Assembly (NCBI GenBank): GCA_024227565.1
Contig: JAAEUE010000399.1
Span: forward strand, 44,384-108,383
Direction: 5' to 3'
DNA length: 64,000 nt
From: Alphaproteobacteria bacterium
GTDB taxonomy: Bacteria; Pseudomonadota; Alphaproteobacteria; Rhizobiales; CAJQND01
The notes under the pieces were generated by a model, which saw nothing but the letters and a program-made list of their open reading frames with translations, was not told the DNA's origin and did not search any database. A program made the translations under genes and the position numbers. Below, one piece after another: positions 26,058-35,348 of this stretch (position 1 is its first letter; each line of letters starts with the position of its first letter).

Positions 26058-26828
26058 TCAGTAGATTGAGAACGGGAAGTATTTTTTGTTGATCTTCTCG
26101 TAAGTCCCGTCAGCAACGATTTCGGCCAACGCCTTGTTCATTGCAGCCTTCAGCTCGGTGTCTTCCTTGCGCATTGCAATGCCAGCGCCTTTGCCGAAGT
26201 GTTTTTCAGACGTGACGTCCTTGCCCACATATTCGCAGCAGGCTCCGTCCTTGGTTTTCATCCACTCAAGAAGCACGATCGAGTCTGCCAAAACCAAATC
26301 AGTACGCCCTGACGCCAAATCGAGATTGGCTTCGTCCTGGGTCCCGTAAAGCTTGATTTCAACACCTTTGTAGATGTCTTCCAGATAGGACGAATGTGTT
26401 GTCGAGGATTGAGCCCCGACAACCTTGCCCTTCAGGGATTCCGGGCTGATATCGGTGATGCCTGAGCCCTTCTGCGCGACGAAGCGGGCCGGCGTGTTGT
26501 AATATTTGTTGGTGAACGCAACTTTCTTCTCGCGTTCTGCGGTGATCGACATGGAAGCGATGATCGCATCATATTTGTTAGCCAGAAGCGCAGGAATGAT
26601 CCCGTCCCAGTCTTGCGCAACAAACGTGCAGTCTGCCTTCATTTTTTCGCAGATAGCTTTTGCGATATCCACATCGAAACCGATGAGGTTCTTGTCGGCG
26701 TCAAAGGAGTTGAAGGGCGGGTAGGCTCCTTCGGTTCCAATTCTCACCTTTTTCATTTCAGCTGACGCAGCACCGGACAGCATGACCGTCGCGGCAACGA
26801 CGGCAACAAACAGCTTAAGCAACTTCAT
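26058..26828 (-). CDS. Lys/Arg/ornithine-type amino acid ABC transporter binding protein
   Basis: Periplasmic SBP family 3 protein of 256 aa. Signal peptide MKLLKLFVAVVAATVMLSGAASA; mature part VRIGTEGAYPPFNSFDADKNLIGFDVDIAKAICEKM, as in HisJ/ArgT/AotJ proteins, with the ligand-contacting Arg/Ser segment ASMSITAEREKKVAF and a Cys pair (GACCEY) in the second lobe. The similarity to basic-amino-acid and opine binding proteins makes arginine, ornithine or an opine plausible ligands. It is the first gene of the unit with the two permeases and the FAD oxidoreductase. Confidence 0.9.
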   Translation of the reverse strand: MKLLKLFVAVVAATVMLSGAASAEMKKVRIGTEGAYPPFNSFDADKNLIGFDVDIAKAICEKMKADCTFVAQDWDGIIPALLANKYDAIIASMSITAEREKKVAFTNKYYNTPARFVAQKGSGITDISPESLKGKVVGAQSSTTHSSYLEDIYKGVEIKLYGTQDEANLDLASGRTDLVLADSIVLLEWMKTKDGACCEYVGKDVTSEKHFGKGAGIAMRKEDTELKAAMNKALAEIVADGTYEKINKKYFPFSIY

Positions 26829-27048
26829 ATGTTCGCCCTTTCTTCAGCGGGGGATTATATCTAACAGTTTCTCGAATGGCCGCATCATCGCACCCCGGTC
26901 CGAACGAGCTCTCGCAACCTTTCCCCGCTAAAGCTAACCGCAATTTGCATCAAAACGCAACGAAAACACTTCAATCCAGGTCGATTTCAAACCCAGGCTC
27001 CTGAGCTTTCTCTCGACCCGGGAGGGCCTAATCAGTTATGACCTTGAG

Positions 27049-28173
27049 GTGCCGGTAGCAGAGATACCTTGGATGCCAATAGCCTTTTACGCGCCGCTTA
27101 AACCGCCCAATCACCAGGTTCCTTCCGGCGACCGCCAAATGGGGCGCTTGTTGTTGCTTGCCTTGGAGCGTGCCGGTTTTGCACCTGCGTTGGCGTCAAG
27201 TTTGCGGATCTACCTTCCCAAGGGAGATGAGGGCCTCGGTGACCTGCAGGCAGCCGTAGATGCCGAGGTGCAAAGGTTGCTCACCGCTTACGGTTCAAGC
27301 CCTGAGACCGCCCCGCAGCTTTGGTTCACCTACCATAGCTACTACAAGTCCCCTGACCTGGTTGGCCCTGCGGTCGCGCGCGCTTTGCAGATCCCCTACG
27401 TAACTGCAGAAGCCTCCCATGCCCCCAAGCGCGCCGACGGGCCTTGGGCCAAGGCGCATCGCATCAATCAGGATGTGTTGCGGAGGGCTGATCTGAATTT
27501 CTATTTCACCGAGCGCGACCGCCAGGGCCTCACGAACCTCTTGGGGGGCGAAAGCAAGGTTCATCCGCTGCCACCGTTCTTGGATGTGGACCTGATTCCT
27601 GAACGTACGGTCTGGCAGACAGGCACCTCCACCCCTGCCCGCCTTCTCACGGTGGCCATGATGCGCCCGGGTGTGAAGCTGAAAAGCTACCAAATGCTGG
27701 CGCAAGCCCTCAACGGCCTGGAACACCTGAACTGGAGCCTGGACATTGTGGGCGACGGCGAAACCCGGCCTCAGGTGGAGCAGGCGTTCGCCCCGCTATC
27801 ACAGGACAGGCTGACCTGGCATGGCCGCTTGACGCCACCTGAGATCGCACCCCTCTATGGGCGCACCGAGCTATACGTTTGGCCCGGCTTTGAGGAAGCT
27901 TATGGCATGGCCTTCCTGGAAGCCCAGGCCGCCGGACTGGCAACGGTGGCCCAGAACACGGGCGGCATCCCGAGCGTGGTGCAGCATGGCGAAACAGGGC
28001 TTTTGACACCGGAGGGCGACGTGGACGCCTTTGGCGCCACACTTGAACGCCTGATCGAAAACCGCGAACAATTGGCCACATTGGGCCGCAATGCCAGTCA
28101 GTTCGTGCGCCGGGAGCGCTCGGTTGAGCGGGCTTCCTTAACACTCAAAGCGGCACTGGAGACCTTGTTGTGA
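27049..28173 (+). CDS. glycosyltransferase family 4-like protein
   Basis: GT-B glycosyltransferase of 366-374 aa, presumably cytoplasmic. The C-terminal half has the group-1 signature: RLLTVAMMRPGVKLKSY, LDIVGDGETRPQVE, YVWPGFEEAYGMAFLEAQAAGLATVAQNTGGIPSVV, where the E-x7-E-type motif binds the nucleotide sugar. The frame starts with GTG 27049; ATG 27073 (MPIAFYAPLKPP) is an alternative that better matches the start of the Rossmann strand. It overlaps the next gene by 4 bases (TTGTGAATG), so the two are translationally coupled. Confidence 0.85.
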   Translation: MPVAEIPWMPIAFYAPLKPPNHQVPSGDRQMGRLLLLALERAGFAPALASSLRIYLPKGDEGLGDLQAAVDAEVQRLLTAYGSSPETAPQLWFTYHSYYKSPDLVGPAVARALQIPYVTAEASHAPKRADGPWAKAHRINQDVLRRADLNFYFTERDRQGLTNLLGGESKVHPLPPFLDVDLIPERTVWQTGTSTPARLLTVAMMRPGVKLKSYQMLAQALNGLEHLNWSLDIVGDGETRPQVEQAFAPLSQDRLTWHGRLTPPEIAPLYGRTELYVWPGFEEAYGMAFLEAQAAGLATVAQNTGGIPSVVQHGETGLLTPEGDVDAFGATLERLIENREQLATLGRNASQFVRRERSVERASLTLKAALETLL

Positions 28174-28922
28174 ATGCCGATTGGAATGCCTTGTGGGACA
28201 CATTGGACCGCCATGCCGCAGGAAGCTCGCGGGCCCGGTTTTGGCTACGCGATGATGATGCGGTGAGCGACACCCCGGCATTGCGGCAGCTCGCCGACTG
28301 GGCGGCGCGTGCGGGCGCAGAGGTGATGGTGGCCGTGGTGCCGGCGTTTGCAGGCAACTCCCTGAAACAAGCCCTTCGCGAGACGCCCTGGTTCATTCCG
28401 GCCATTCACGGCTGGGCCCACAAGAACCACGCCCCGGCAAGCGAGAAGAAGCAGGAATTGGGAACGCACCGCCCTCTGGAAGATATCTGCGCTGAGCTGG
28501 GGGCCGCACGCAGCGGGATAGAAGCGCTGTGCGGTCCATGCGCCCTGCCCGTGCTCGTGCCGCCGTGGAACAGGATTTCACCAGAGGTGGTGCAGCGGCT
28601 GCCGCAGCTCGGCTATTCAGGCCTCTCCACATTTGCGGATGCTTTTACAGAAGAGCCGGTGGAGGGGCTTTCAGTCGAAAACTCTCATCTTGATCTCATC
28701 GACTGGCGCGGCACGCGCGGCGGGCGGGACCATCAGGAGCTGATCGATGAATTGATCAAGCTCATCGAGGCGAGAACGCCGACCGGTCTGCCCATCGGCA
28801 TCCTCAGCCATCATCTGGTGCATGATGATGCGGCTTGGTCGTTTCTGGACAAACTCGCCGATGTGCTCGATAGCTATCCACGGACGCGGTGGCTGCGCCC
28901 CAGTGAGCTGTTCAGCGCTTAA
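28170..28922 (+). CDS. polysaccharide deacetylase-like protein
   Basis: A 250-aa protein starting at GTG 28170 inside the stop of the glycosyltransferase gene. Segments typical of NodB-like carbohydrate esterases are present in order: FWLRDDDAVSD (metal/base Asp), AIHGWAHKNHAP (His pair of the metal site, as H-x3-H), LVPPWNRIS and ILSHHLVHDD (catalytic His). It lacks a signal peptide, so it would work in the cytoplasm on a lipid-linked or nucleotide-linked sugar made by the partner glycosyltransferase. The convergent cyclase gene overlaps its stop by 4 bases. Confidence 0.75.
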   Translation: MNADWNALWDTLDRHAAGSSRARFWLRDDDAVSDTPALRQLADWAARAGAEVMVAVVPAFAGNSLKQALRETPWFIPAIHGWAHKNHAPASEKKQELGTHRPLEDICAELGAARSGIEALCGPCALPVLVPPWNRISPEVVQRLPQLGYSGLSTFADAFTEEPVEGLSVENSHLDLIDWRGTRGGRDHQELIDELIKLIEARTPTGLPIGILSHHLVHDDAAWSFLDKLADVLDSYPRTRWLRPSELFSA

Positions 28923-30301
28923 GCGTGCAGCACGGCCAGCTGGAACGCGCCGCTGGTGCCTTCAACTTCAGAGCTCACAAGCTCGATCTCGTGCTCAGGC
29001 ACATAGCCCTGCTCTTTTGCCGTATCCAGCAACTCTGCCGTGGTGAGGGCACGCGTGCCGGGCACCTTATTATGCTTTTCAAGCTTGGCCGACAGGTTGA
29101 CCGCAGGTCCGATCACTGTGAATTCCAGGCGCTTCTCATCGCCAACAGCCCCGACTGAGATTGGGCCTCCGGCAACCGCAGCATTGATGGAATGGGAGGT
29201 GAAGCGCTCCAGCTCAGGGATCTCGCTCCAGGTGAGCACATTGGCCATGATCTCATCAACGGCGCGCAATGAATCGGCCGCATAGGTTTCGCTCGGCGCC
29301 AGGGCTCCAAACGTTGCCATAATGCCATCGCCCAGGAACTTGTCGATTGTGCCACCGTTCTGCTGAATGATCGGCACGAGTTGGCCTTGATAGGCCGTCA
29401 GGATGCCCATGACCTCGCTGGCGGGCATCGCGGAGGCCATGGTTGTAAAGCCTCTGATATCGATGTTGAGCACGGCAGCCTCGCGCGTGGCCCCTTCGCC
29501 GGCAGCGATCGATTGGTCGGCCGTGGTGATCTGAGAGGCAACCGATGCATCGAAAAACCGGGAGAGTTCTTGAGCAGCCTGCTGATCGCGAATGGCATTC
29601 ACCAGCAAGGCGTAACCACGCCTGAGCGCGAGCGCCAGGATGGCCGTCACCAGCAAGATGGTGATGATCTTATCCAGCTCAGCGCCTATGAGCACGGAGT
29701 TGCTTGTCAGGTACTCCACATAGTTCCTGGTGATCATGGTGTTCTCAGGATCGATCCTGATTACGTAGATCACCATGGCGGTCCACCCGAGCGAGGCGAG
29801 GACACCCGCAGCCACAACGAACCGGGCCTGGTAGCGCATGGCCCTGATCGCAATGAAGATGAAGGCGTAGAGAATGGTCGGGGCTTTGAGATAGAACGAG
29901 GCCGGTTGTTCATACTGGATGTGGAAACTCCAGATCAGAACCATCAACAAGGTCATGTCTATACATATTGAGCCATAGACCGCCCAGTCCTTCAAACCCC
30001 AACGCAAGGCCCAAATCAGGCCGATTATGTTCAGCACGATATAGATGGAAAGTGCATAAGGAACAGGGGAAAAGGCTGTGCCGGCATCGGTCTTTGGCGA
30101 GGCGAGGTAAAGCACGGCCATGATCGAAACCACTGCGAGCTGGATCAGTTTAGCCAGAACTTCACTGGTTTGATCCTGCCGCTCGATGGATTGAATGATC
30201 CTCCGCGGCAAATTCCGGTGGCTTTCCCAAGGCAGCGCGGTTTTGACGATCGTGGTCAACCCAACGCCGGGCACGGCCGGGCGCTTTTCAACCTCGTTCA
30301 T
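28919..30301 (-). CDS. membrane-bound class III adenylate/guanylate cyclase
   Basis: Integral-membrane cyclase of 460 aa. Residues about 50-230 hold around six hydrophobic helices. The catalytic domain follows (about 265-455), with AAVLNIDIRGFTTMASAMP (first metal Asp), GGTIDKFLGDGIMATFG (second metal Asp), and FTVIGPAVNLSAKLEKHNK (transition-state region NLSAKLE). No FHA, CHASE or PAS domain is seen. Whether the product is cAMP or cGMP cannot be settled from the sequence. The start ATG overlaps the TGA of the MBL-hydrolase gene (ATGA), so both are made from one message. Confidence 0.9.
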   Translation of the reverse strand: MNEVEKRPAVPGVGLTTIVKTALPWESHRNLPRRIIQSIERQDQTSEVLAKLIQLAVVSIMAVLYLASPKTDAGTAFSPVPYALSIYIVLNIIGLIWALRWGLKDWAVYGSICIDMTLLMVLIWSFHIQYEQPASFYLKAPTILYAFIFIAIRAMRYQARFVVAAGVLASLGWTAMVIYVIRIDPENTMITRNYVEYLTSNSVLIGAELDKIITILLVTAILALALRRGYALLVNAIRDQQAAQELSRFFDASVASQITTADQSIAAGEGATREAAVLNIDIRGFTTMASAMPASEVMGILTAYQGQLVPIIQQNGGTIDKFLGDGIMATFGALAPSETYAADSLRAVDEIMANVLTWSEIPELERFTSHSINAAVAGGPISVGAVGDEKRLEFTVIGPAVNLSAKLEKHNKVPGTRALTTAELLDTAKEQGYVPEHEIELVSSEVEGTSGAFQLAVLHA

Positions 30302-31131
30302 GGAATGATCTGCATTCCTTCACGAACCACAATCGAGTCCGGGAACATCGCCTGGGCGTGGGCCTCGATCTCACGCATTTGCGCGTCGTCATGAGAGGGT
30401 CGGTGGTGAAAGATGCAGTATTTCCTGGCATTGGCCGATTTGCACAAACGGATGCCTTCTTGCCATGTGGAATGGCCAAAGCCGACAAACTTCTCAAAAT
30501 CGCTGTCGCAATATGTGGCGTCGTAAATCACAACATCGGCGTCCTGGATTAGCTTCAATATCTTCTGATCCGGTTTGCCGGGCACATGTTCGGTGTCGGT
30601 AATGTAACAAATGGATTTACCGCCATACTCGACCCTGTACCCTATGGAACCGCCGGGATGGTTCAAAGCTATCGTCTTAATGGTAACGCGGCCAGGCAAA
30701 TCAAATTGATTACCGGGCGCAAAATCGTGATACCCCACCTTGGCCTTGAAGATTTCAGGCGGAACGGGGAAAAACGGCGGCGACATGAACTTTTTCACCA
30801 ATGCTTTGGTGGTTGTGTCGTCATCTTCTGTGTGGCCCGACCAGATATCAATCTGGGTTTCCGCAGACATAAATGGCGCAAAGAACGGGAGACCGCCAAT
30901 ATGGTCGTAGTGCGTGTGTGTGAAGAACAGGTCGAGCCGCTTGATGCCTTCGGCCCACAGCAAATCTCCCAGCGGGTGGATCCCCGAACCGGCATCAAAA
31001 ACAAGAACGCGGTCGCCACAGCGGATTTCTATACAGGGTGTATTTCCGCCGAATTCAACGGTACTTGGACCAGGCGTCGGAAGAGAACCTCTTACTCCCC
31101 AAAATCGGACGAAAAATTGTTCGTTGGCCAT
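30298..31131 (-). CDS. MBL-fold metallo-hydrolase
   Basis: Soluble metallo-beta-lactamase-fold hydrolase of 277 aa. Metal motif HTHYDH at 72-77, DAGSG before it, later ligands in NHPGGSIGYRV, ITDTEHV and the C-terminal FHHRPSHDD. It resembles the PhnP/tRNase Z-like and phosphodiesterase branches of the superfamily. It is the first gene of a two-gene unit with a membrane cyclase (4-base overlap), so a role as a cyclic-nucleotide phosphodiesterase is an attractive but unproven guess; a lactonase or phosphonate-type cyclic phosphodiesterase is equally possible. Confidence 0.8.
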   Translation of the reverse strand: MANEQFFVRFWGVRGSLPTPGPSTVEFGGNTPCIEIRCGDRVLVFDAGSGIHPLGDLLWAEGIKRLDLFFTHTHYDHIGGLPFFAPFMSAETQIDIWSGHTEDDDTTTKALVKKFMSPPFFPVPPEIFKAKVGYHDFAPGNQFDLPGRVTIKTIALNHPGGSIGYRVEYGGKSICYITDTEHVPGKPDQKILKLIQDADVVIYDATYCDSDFEKFVGFGHSTWQEGIRLCKSANARKYCIFHHRPSHDDAQMREIEAHAQAMFPDSIVVREGMQIIP

Positions 31132-31310
31132 CTGCTCCCTATTGCCCGTACCAAGTCAGCCCCTTCTTTCCTGGGTGACACACACCCTAACATCAAAAGC
31201 GCTTAGGTTGGCAACTTGTTCAACTTGCCGCCACACTATTGTGAGAACTCAACAGTTGTGATTAGACATCACTCCTCGCCTGTTCCGTGTATCTCCGAAA
31301 GGCCCTTGCA

Positions 31311-32627
31311 ATGAGAATAGCCATGATTGGCTCCGGTTATGTCGGACTGGTGTCCGGCGCCTGTTTTTCCGAGTTCGGGCACTCGGTCGATTGTGTGGAT
31401 CATGACCCAGAAAAAGTGAAGCTTCTGCGCTCTGGCGAAGTTCCCATCTACGAACCAGGATTGAGCGATCTTATTTCCACCAACAGTACGGAAGGCAGGT
31501 TATTTTTCTCATCAGATCTGGTTGGCGCCGTTCGCGCAGCAGACGTTGTGTTTATCGCCGTGGGCACACCTGGAAGACGCGGTGATGGTGCGGTTGACAT
31601 GCAGTATGTGGACGATGCTGCCCTTGAGATCGCTGCAGCGCTCGATGGCTTCAAGGTGATCGTCACCAAGTCCACCGTTCCGGTGGGCACAGCGCGCCGG
31701 CTGGAAGGATTGATCAGGAAAGCCCGTCCTGATGCTGACTTTGCGATGGTGTCCAACCCGGAATTTTTGCGCGAAGGCTCTGCGATCGAAGATTTCATGC
31801 GCCCCGACAAGATTGTTGTGGGGGTTGAGGACGAGCGTGCAGAAGAGCTCATGCGCCAAGCCTATCGCCCACTTTCGCTGCGCGACGCCCCACTCATCAT
31901 GACGGACTTTGAAACGGCCGAACTGGTGAAATATGCAAACAACGCATTCCTCGCAATGCGCATAAGCTTCATCAACGAGCTCTCCGACCTTTGCGAGGCC
32001 ACCGGCGCAAACATTGGTGAGGCGTCAAATGCCCTTGGAAAAGACCGGCGTATCGGCCCGTATTTTCTGCATCCAGGCCCGTCCTACGGTGGCTCATGTT
32101 TCCCGAAGGACACCAAGGCGTTGGTTGCCATCGGTGAACAGTACGGCAGCCCGATGCAATCGATCGACACGACCATCAGGATCAATGACGAACGCAAGAT
32201 GCGCATGGTCGAGAAGATCTGCAGCGCCATGGGCGGCGAAGTCAGCGGCAAACGCATCACGGTGCTTGGCATCAGCTTCAAGCCCAACACCGATGACATC
32301 CGCGAGGCGCCAGCCTTAACCATCATACCGGAGCTTCAAGAACGCGGGGCGTTGATTACTGCGCACGATCCGGCTGCCCGGGAAAACGCAGAGCAGGAAC
32401 TGCAAGATGTTGAGTGGGCCAGCGATCCACTGGATGCCATTGAAGGCGCTGACTGCCTGGTGATCCTGACCGAATGGAACGCTTATCGTGGTCTTGACCT
32501 GAAGGCTGTTGCAGGTTTGATGCAAAACCATGTGATTGTTGATCTGAGGAATGTGTTTGACATCAGACAGCTTGCCGGACTGCCTTTTGCCTATCATTCC
32601 TTGGGCCGCAAAACTGTAAATCCGTGA
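31311..32627 (+). CDS. ugd: UDP-glucose 6-dehydrogenase
   Basis: Oxidises UDP-glucose twice with NAD to UDP-glucuronate, a precursor of acidic surface polysaccharides. The Rossmann motif MIGSGYVGLVSGACFSEFGH is at the N-terminus; FIAVGTPGRRGDGAVDM, VTKSTVPVGT and VSNPEFLREGSAIEDF are family segments, and the catalytic Cys lies in YGGSCFPKDT. 438 aa from ATG 31311, which has GAAAGG upstream; an in-frame GTG at 31287 is less likely. The next gene, a UDP-glucuronate epimerase, starts 13 bases later, so the two form a pathway operon. Confidence 0.95.
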   Translation: MRIAMIGSGYVGLVSGACFSEFGHSVDCVDHDPEKVKLLRSGEVPIYEPGLSDLISTNSTEGRLFFSSDLVGAVRAADVVFIAVGTPGRRGDGAVDMQYVDDAALEIAAALDGFKVIVTKSTVPVGTARRLEGLIRKARPDADFAMVSNPEFLREGSAIEDFMRPDKIVVGVEDERAEELMRQAYRPLSLRDAPLIMTDFETAELVKYANNAFLAMRISFINELSDLCEATGANIGEASNALGKDRRIGPYFLHPGPSYGGSCFPKDTKALVAIGEQYGSPMQSIDTTIRINDERKMRMVEKICSAMGGEVSGKRITVLGISFKPNTDDIREAPALTIIPELQERGALITAHDPAARENAEQELQDVEWASDPLDAIEGADCLVILTEWNAYRGLDLKAVAGLMQNHVIVDLRNVFDIRQLAGLPFAYHSLGRKTVNP

Positions 32628-32640
32628 AAGGTGTAACGCC

Positions 32641-33654
32641 ATGCGCACCCTTGTGACAGGAGCAGCCGGGTTTATCGGCTATCATTTGACACGCCGCCTG
32701 GCCAGCGAAGGTCATGACGTTTCGTGCCTGGATAATTTTTCACACTACTATGATGTCAGCCTGAAACAGGCTCGGGCAGAAGAGCTAAAGCGGGCATGCG
32801 GGGTTGAGGTTCAAAAAATCGATCTGGCCGATGGTCAAGCGCTGACGGATTTCTTTTCAGATCAGGCTCCAGATGTTGTCTACCACCTCGCAGCCCAGCC
32901 GGGTGTGCGCTACAGCTTGGATGCCCCGCAAACCTATGTGCAGAGCAATCTCATCGGGTTTGCAAATTTGCTCGAGGCCTGCAGGCAGGCACCACCACGC
33001 CATCTGTTGTTTGCCTCTTCCAGCTCTGCTTACGGTGCCAATCAATCGCATCCCTCAGCGGAGAACGGCCTGACCGACCACCCCCTGTCGCTTTATGCCG
33101 CCACAAAGAAGGCAAACGAGGCCTTGGCGCACAGCTATGCCCATTTGTTCGATCTGCCCATGACCGGGCTCAGGTTCTTCACCGTCTACGGGGAATGGGG
33201 CCGCCCGGACATGGCGTTCTTCAAGTTCACCGATGCCATGCGGGCGGGCCGAACCATCAAGGTTCACAATCATGGCCGCATGAAACGCGACTTCACCTAT
33301 GTTGGTGACGTTGTCGAGGGCTTGGTTAGGCTCATGAACAAAGCGCCTGAGGCCGATCCTTCCTGGCGCGCAGATGATCCGAGCTCGGCAACCAGCGGCG
33401 TTGCGCCCTACCGGATGCTGAACATCGGAAACGGTCAGCCAGAAGAGCTCATGCGCTATATCCAAGTGCTTGCCGATGCGCTTCAAATTGAACCTAAACT
33501 GGATTTGATCGATATGCAGCCAGGCGAAGTCGAGGTGACGTGGGCCGACACATCTGCGCTGGAAGCGCTAACGGATTTTCGCCCTCAAACGACAATTGAA
33601 GAAGGCATCAGCCGTTTCGCCCAATGGCATATGGCGCATTATCCTGCCTCTTAA
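32641..33654 (+). CDS. NAD-dependent UDP-glucuronate 4-epimerase-like protein
   Basis: Extended SDR enzyme of 337 aa. NAD-binding motif LVTGAAGFIGYHLTRRL, catalytic YAATKKANE (Tyr-x3-Lys) after LLFASSSSAYG, and PDMAFFKFTDAMRAG, characteristic of UDP-glucuronate 4-epimerases (LspL/RkpL type), which make UDP-galacturonate. It directly follows ugd, so together they convert UDP-glucose to UDP-galacturonate for polysaccharide or LPS. The gene ends 8 bases from the convergent cyaC gene. Confidence 0.9.
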   Translation: MRTLVTGAAGFIGYHLTRRLASEGHDVSCLDNFSHYYDVSLKQARAEELKRACGVEVQKIDLADGQALTDFFSDQAPDVVYHLAAQPGVRYSLDAPQTYVQSNLIGFANLLEACRQAPPRHLLFASSSSAYGANQSHPSAENGLTDHPLSLYAATKKANEALAHSYAHLFDLPMTGLRFFTVYGEWGRPDMAFFKFTDAMRAGRTIKVHNHGRMKRDFTYVGDVVEGLVRLMNKAPEADPSWRADDPSSATSGVAPYRMLNIGNGQPEELMRYIQVLADALQIEPKLDLIDMQPGEVEVTWADTSALEALTDFRPQTTIEEGISRFAQWHMAHYPAS

Positions 33655-33662
33655 GATCGGTC

Positions 33663-35315
33663 TTAGTCTGCCAGCACCCCAACCGCGCGTTTGTAGACGG
33701 TGACGTCCAACACCTCTTGTTTGCCTTGGACGGAGATCCGTTCTTTCTGGCCTTCCTCCAAGCTGAGGCTGGTTACCAGGGCGGTGGACTTGGAAACGAT
33801 GAGCTCTGCGCCAAACTGCTTGGTTGCCCCTTCCAGCCGGCTTGCCGTGTTGACCGTATCGCCCAATGCCGTAATGCGCTGATTGGCACCGTTGCTCTGG
33901 GCAACACCAACCCGGCCCAATATGGCGGCCCCGGTGTGCAGACCAATGCCGATACGCAGAGGCTCAGGCAAGTCATCGGCGAGGCTTTTGTTCAACGCAC
34001 CCAGCACACCGCCCATCGCCTTGGCCGCGCGAAGTGAGGCATCGGCACCAACCGAGGCATCTTGGCCTAAACCAAAGATCGCCATGATGCCGTCGCCGAT
34101 GAACTTGTCCACATAGCCACCAGCATCCTCAATGGCGGTGCTCATTTGCCCAAGATACTGGTTGAGGATGAAGACCACGTCATAGGGGTATTTGTTCTCT
34201 GACAGGGCGGTGAACCCCCTCAGATCGGCAAACATCAGTGTAACCTCCTGCTCCACGCCCCAGGTGTACCGGTCGCTTAGGGAGGCATCCGCCGGGTTCA
34301 CACGGTGCGCCGGCAAAAGCGTTGCAACGGCAATATCCTGGGTTGGCACGATCTGGCACGCAAGCCGGACATTGGCCGCGGCGCCAACGCGGTCCAGCAC
34401 CCTTTGTTCGTCCGCGGAAGGGGCAGCCAAACTTTCCAACCCTTCGATCACCCTCACCCGGCAGGTGGAACAGCGCGCACGACCTCCGCAGACAGAGGCA
34501 TGAGGAATGTTCCAGCTCCGGCTGATTTCCAGCAAGGATGGACCGCGTTCCGTGACCACCTCTCCGGCACCGGTGTAACTGACCTTGACCTGCGGTTTCA
34601 AGCGGCGCTGCGCAACCCAGACAATCCGGATGACAACGGCTAGGCCCACAACTCCGAGAGCGCCCCAAACACCCCAGTCAAAGGCAGAAAGGATCAACTG
34701 GATCTGTTCGGCAGTGTATGGATTTTGAAACTCGTATGTTGCCTGGTTTTCCCGGCCGGCAACCGTAAAGCCGGCATAGGCCAACACCGGGATCAACACC
34801 GCTATACCGAACAAGGGCCACACGACGCGTTCGTACCAGGGCTTCAGCCGGAGCCAAAAATGCAATCCGATGCAGGCATGGACCCAGACCAGAGTGATCA
34901 GGAATAGCAGGCGCCAGGCCTCCTTGGGCCACGTGCCAAACAATACGAGGCTATAGTCGGTGTTGGTGCCGAACAGTTCATGGGGAAACCTGGTGCCGAT
35001 CATATGCCGGAACAGGAAATAGGGAATGGCCAGGCCGAAGACCAGCTGAACACCTTCCCACGGTGTCATGCGAAGCGACCGGCGGGCGGCAAACTTATAC
35101 AGAGCAAGACCAATGTGAACCAAAAGCGCTAAGCCCAAAACCGTGCTGCCAGGCAGGCTGCGGGTGACGGCCACGCGCACCAAACGGACCTGCTCCATCG
35201 CATCAAGCGAAATCAACCCAACCGCATGGTTCAACAAGTGGGTGAGCGCAAAGGAAAAGAGAATGAGCCCGGAAACCAGGCGCAAGCGATGCTGGCTAAT
35301 GCCCGCAATGGTCAT
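33663..35315 (-). CDS. cyaC: CyaC-type adenylate cyclase with diheme-like membrane anchor and [2Fe-2S] domain
   Basis: Membrane cyclase of 550 aa with three modules. Residues 1-240: six hydrophobic helices with His at 26, 30, 67, 104, 146 and 152, resembling the anchor of diheme succinate:quinone oxidoreductases. Residues about 243-335: a ferredoxin-like domain with Cys276-x5-Cys282-x2-Cys285-x34-Cys320, the plant-type [2Fe-2S] pattern. Residues about 350-545: class III cyclase domain with metal Asp364 (MFADLRGFTAL) and Asp408 (KFIGDGIMAIFG), and NTASRLEGATK. Sinorhizobium meliloti CyaC has this architecture and is known to respond to the quinone redox state. It is the last gene of a minus-strand run after a cNMP-binding protein (33-bp gap). 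Confidence 0.92.
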   Translation of the reverse strand: MTIAGISQHRLRLVSGLILFSFALTHLLNHAVGLISLDAMEQVRLVRVAVTRSLPGSTVLGLALLVHIGLALYKFAARRSLRMTPWEGVQLVFGLAIPYFLFRHMIGTRFPHELFGTNTDYSLVLFGTWPKEAWRLLFLITLVWVHACIGLHFWLRLKPWYERVVWPLFGIAVLIPVLAYAGFTVAGRENQATYEFQNPYTAEQIQLILSAFDWGVWGALGVVGLAVVIRIVWVAQRRLKPQVKVSYTGAGEVVTERGPSLLEISRSWNIPHASVCGGRARCSTCRVRVIEGLESLAAPSADEQRVLDRVGAAANVRLACQIVPTQDIAVATLLPAHRVNPADASLSDRYTWGVEQEVTLMFADLRGFTALSENKYPYDVVFILNQYLGQMSTAIEDAGGYVDKFIGDGIMAIFGLGQDASVGADASLRAAKAMGGVLGALNKSLADDLPEPLRIGIGLHTGAAILGRVGVAQSNGANQRITALGDTVNTASRLEGATKQFGAELIVSKSTALVTSLSLEEGQKERISVQGKQEVLDVTVYKRAVGVLAD

Positions 35316-35348
35316 GAGTTGAACTGCCGCCTCGTCAAGATTGAGGTC

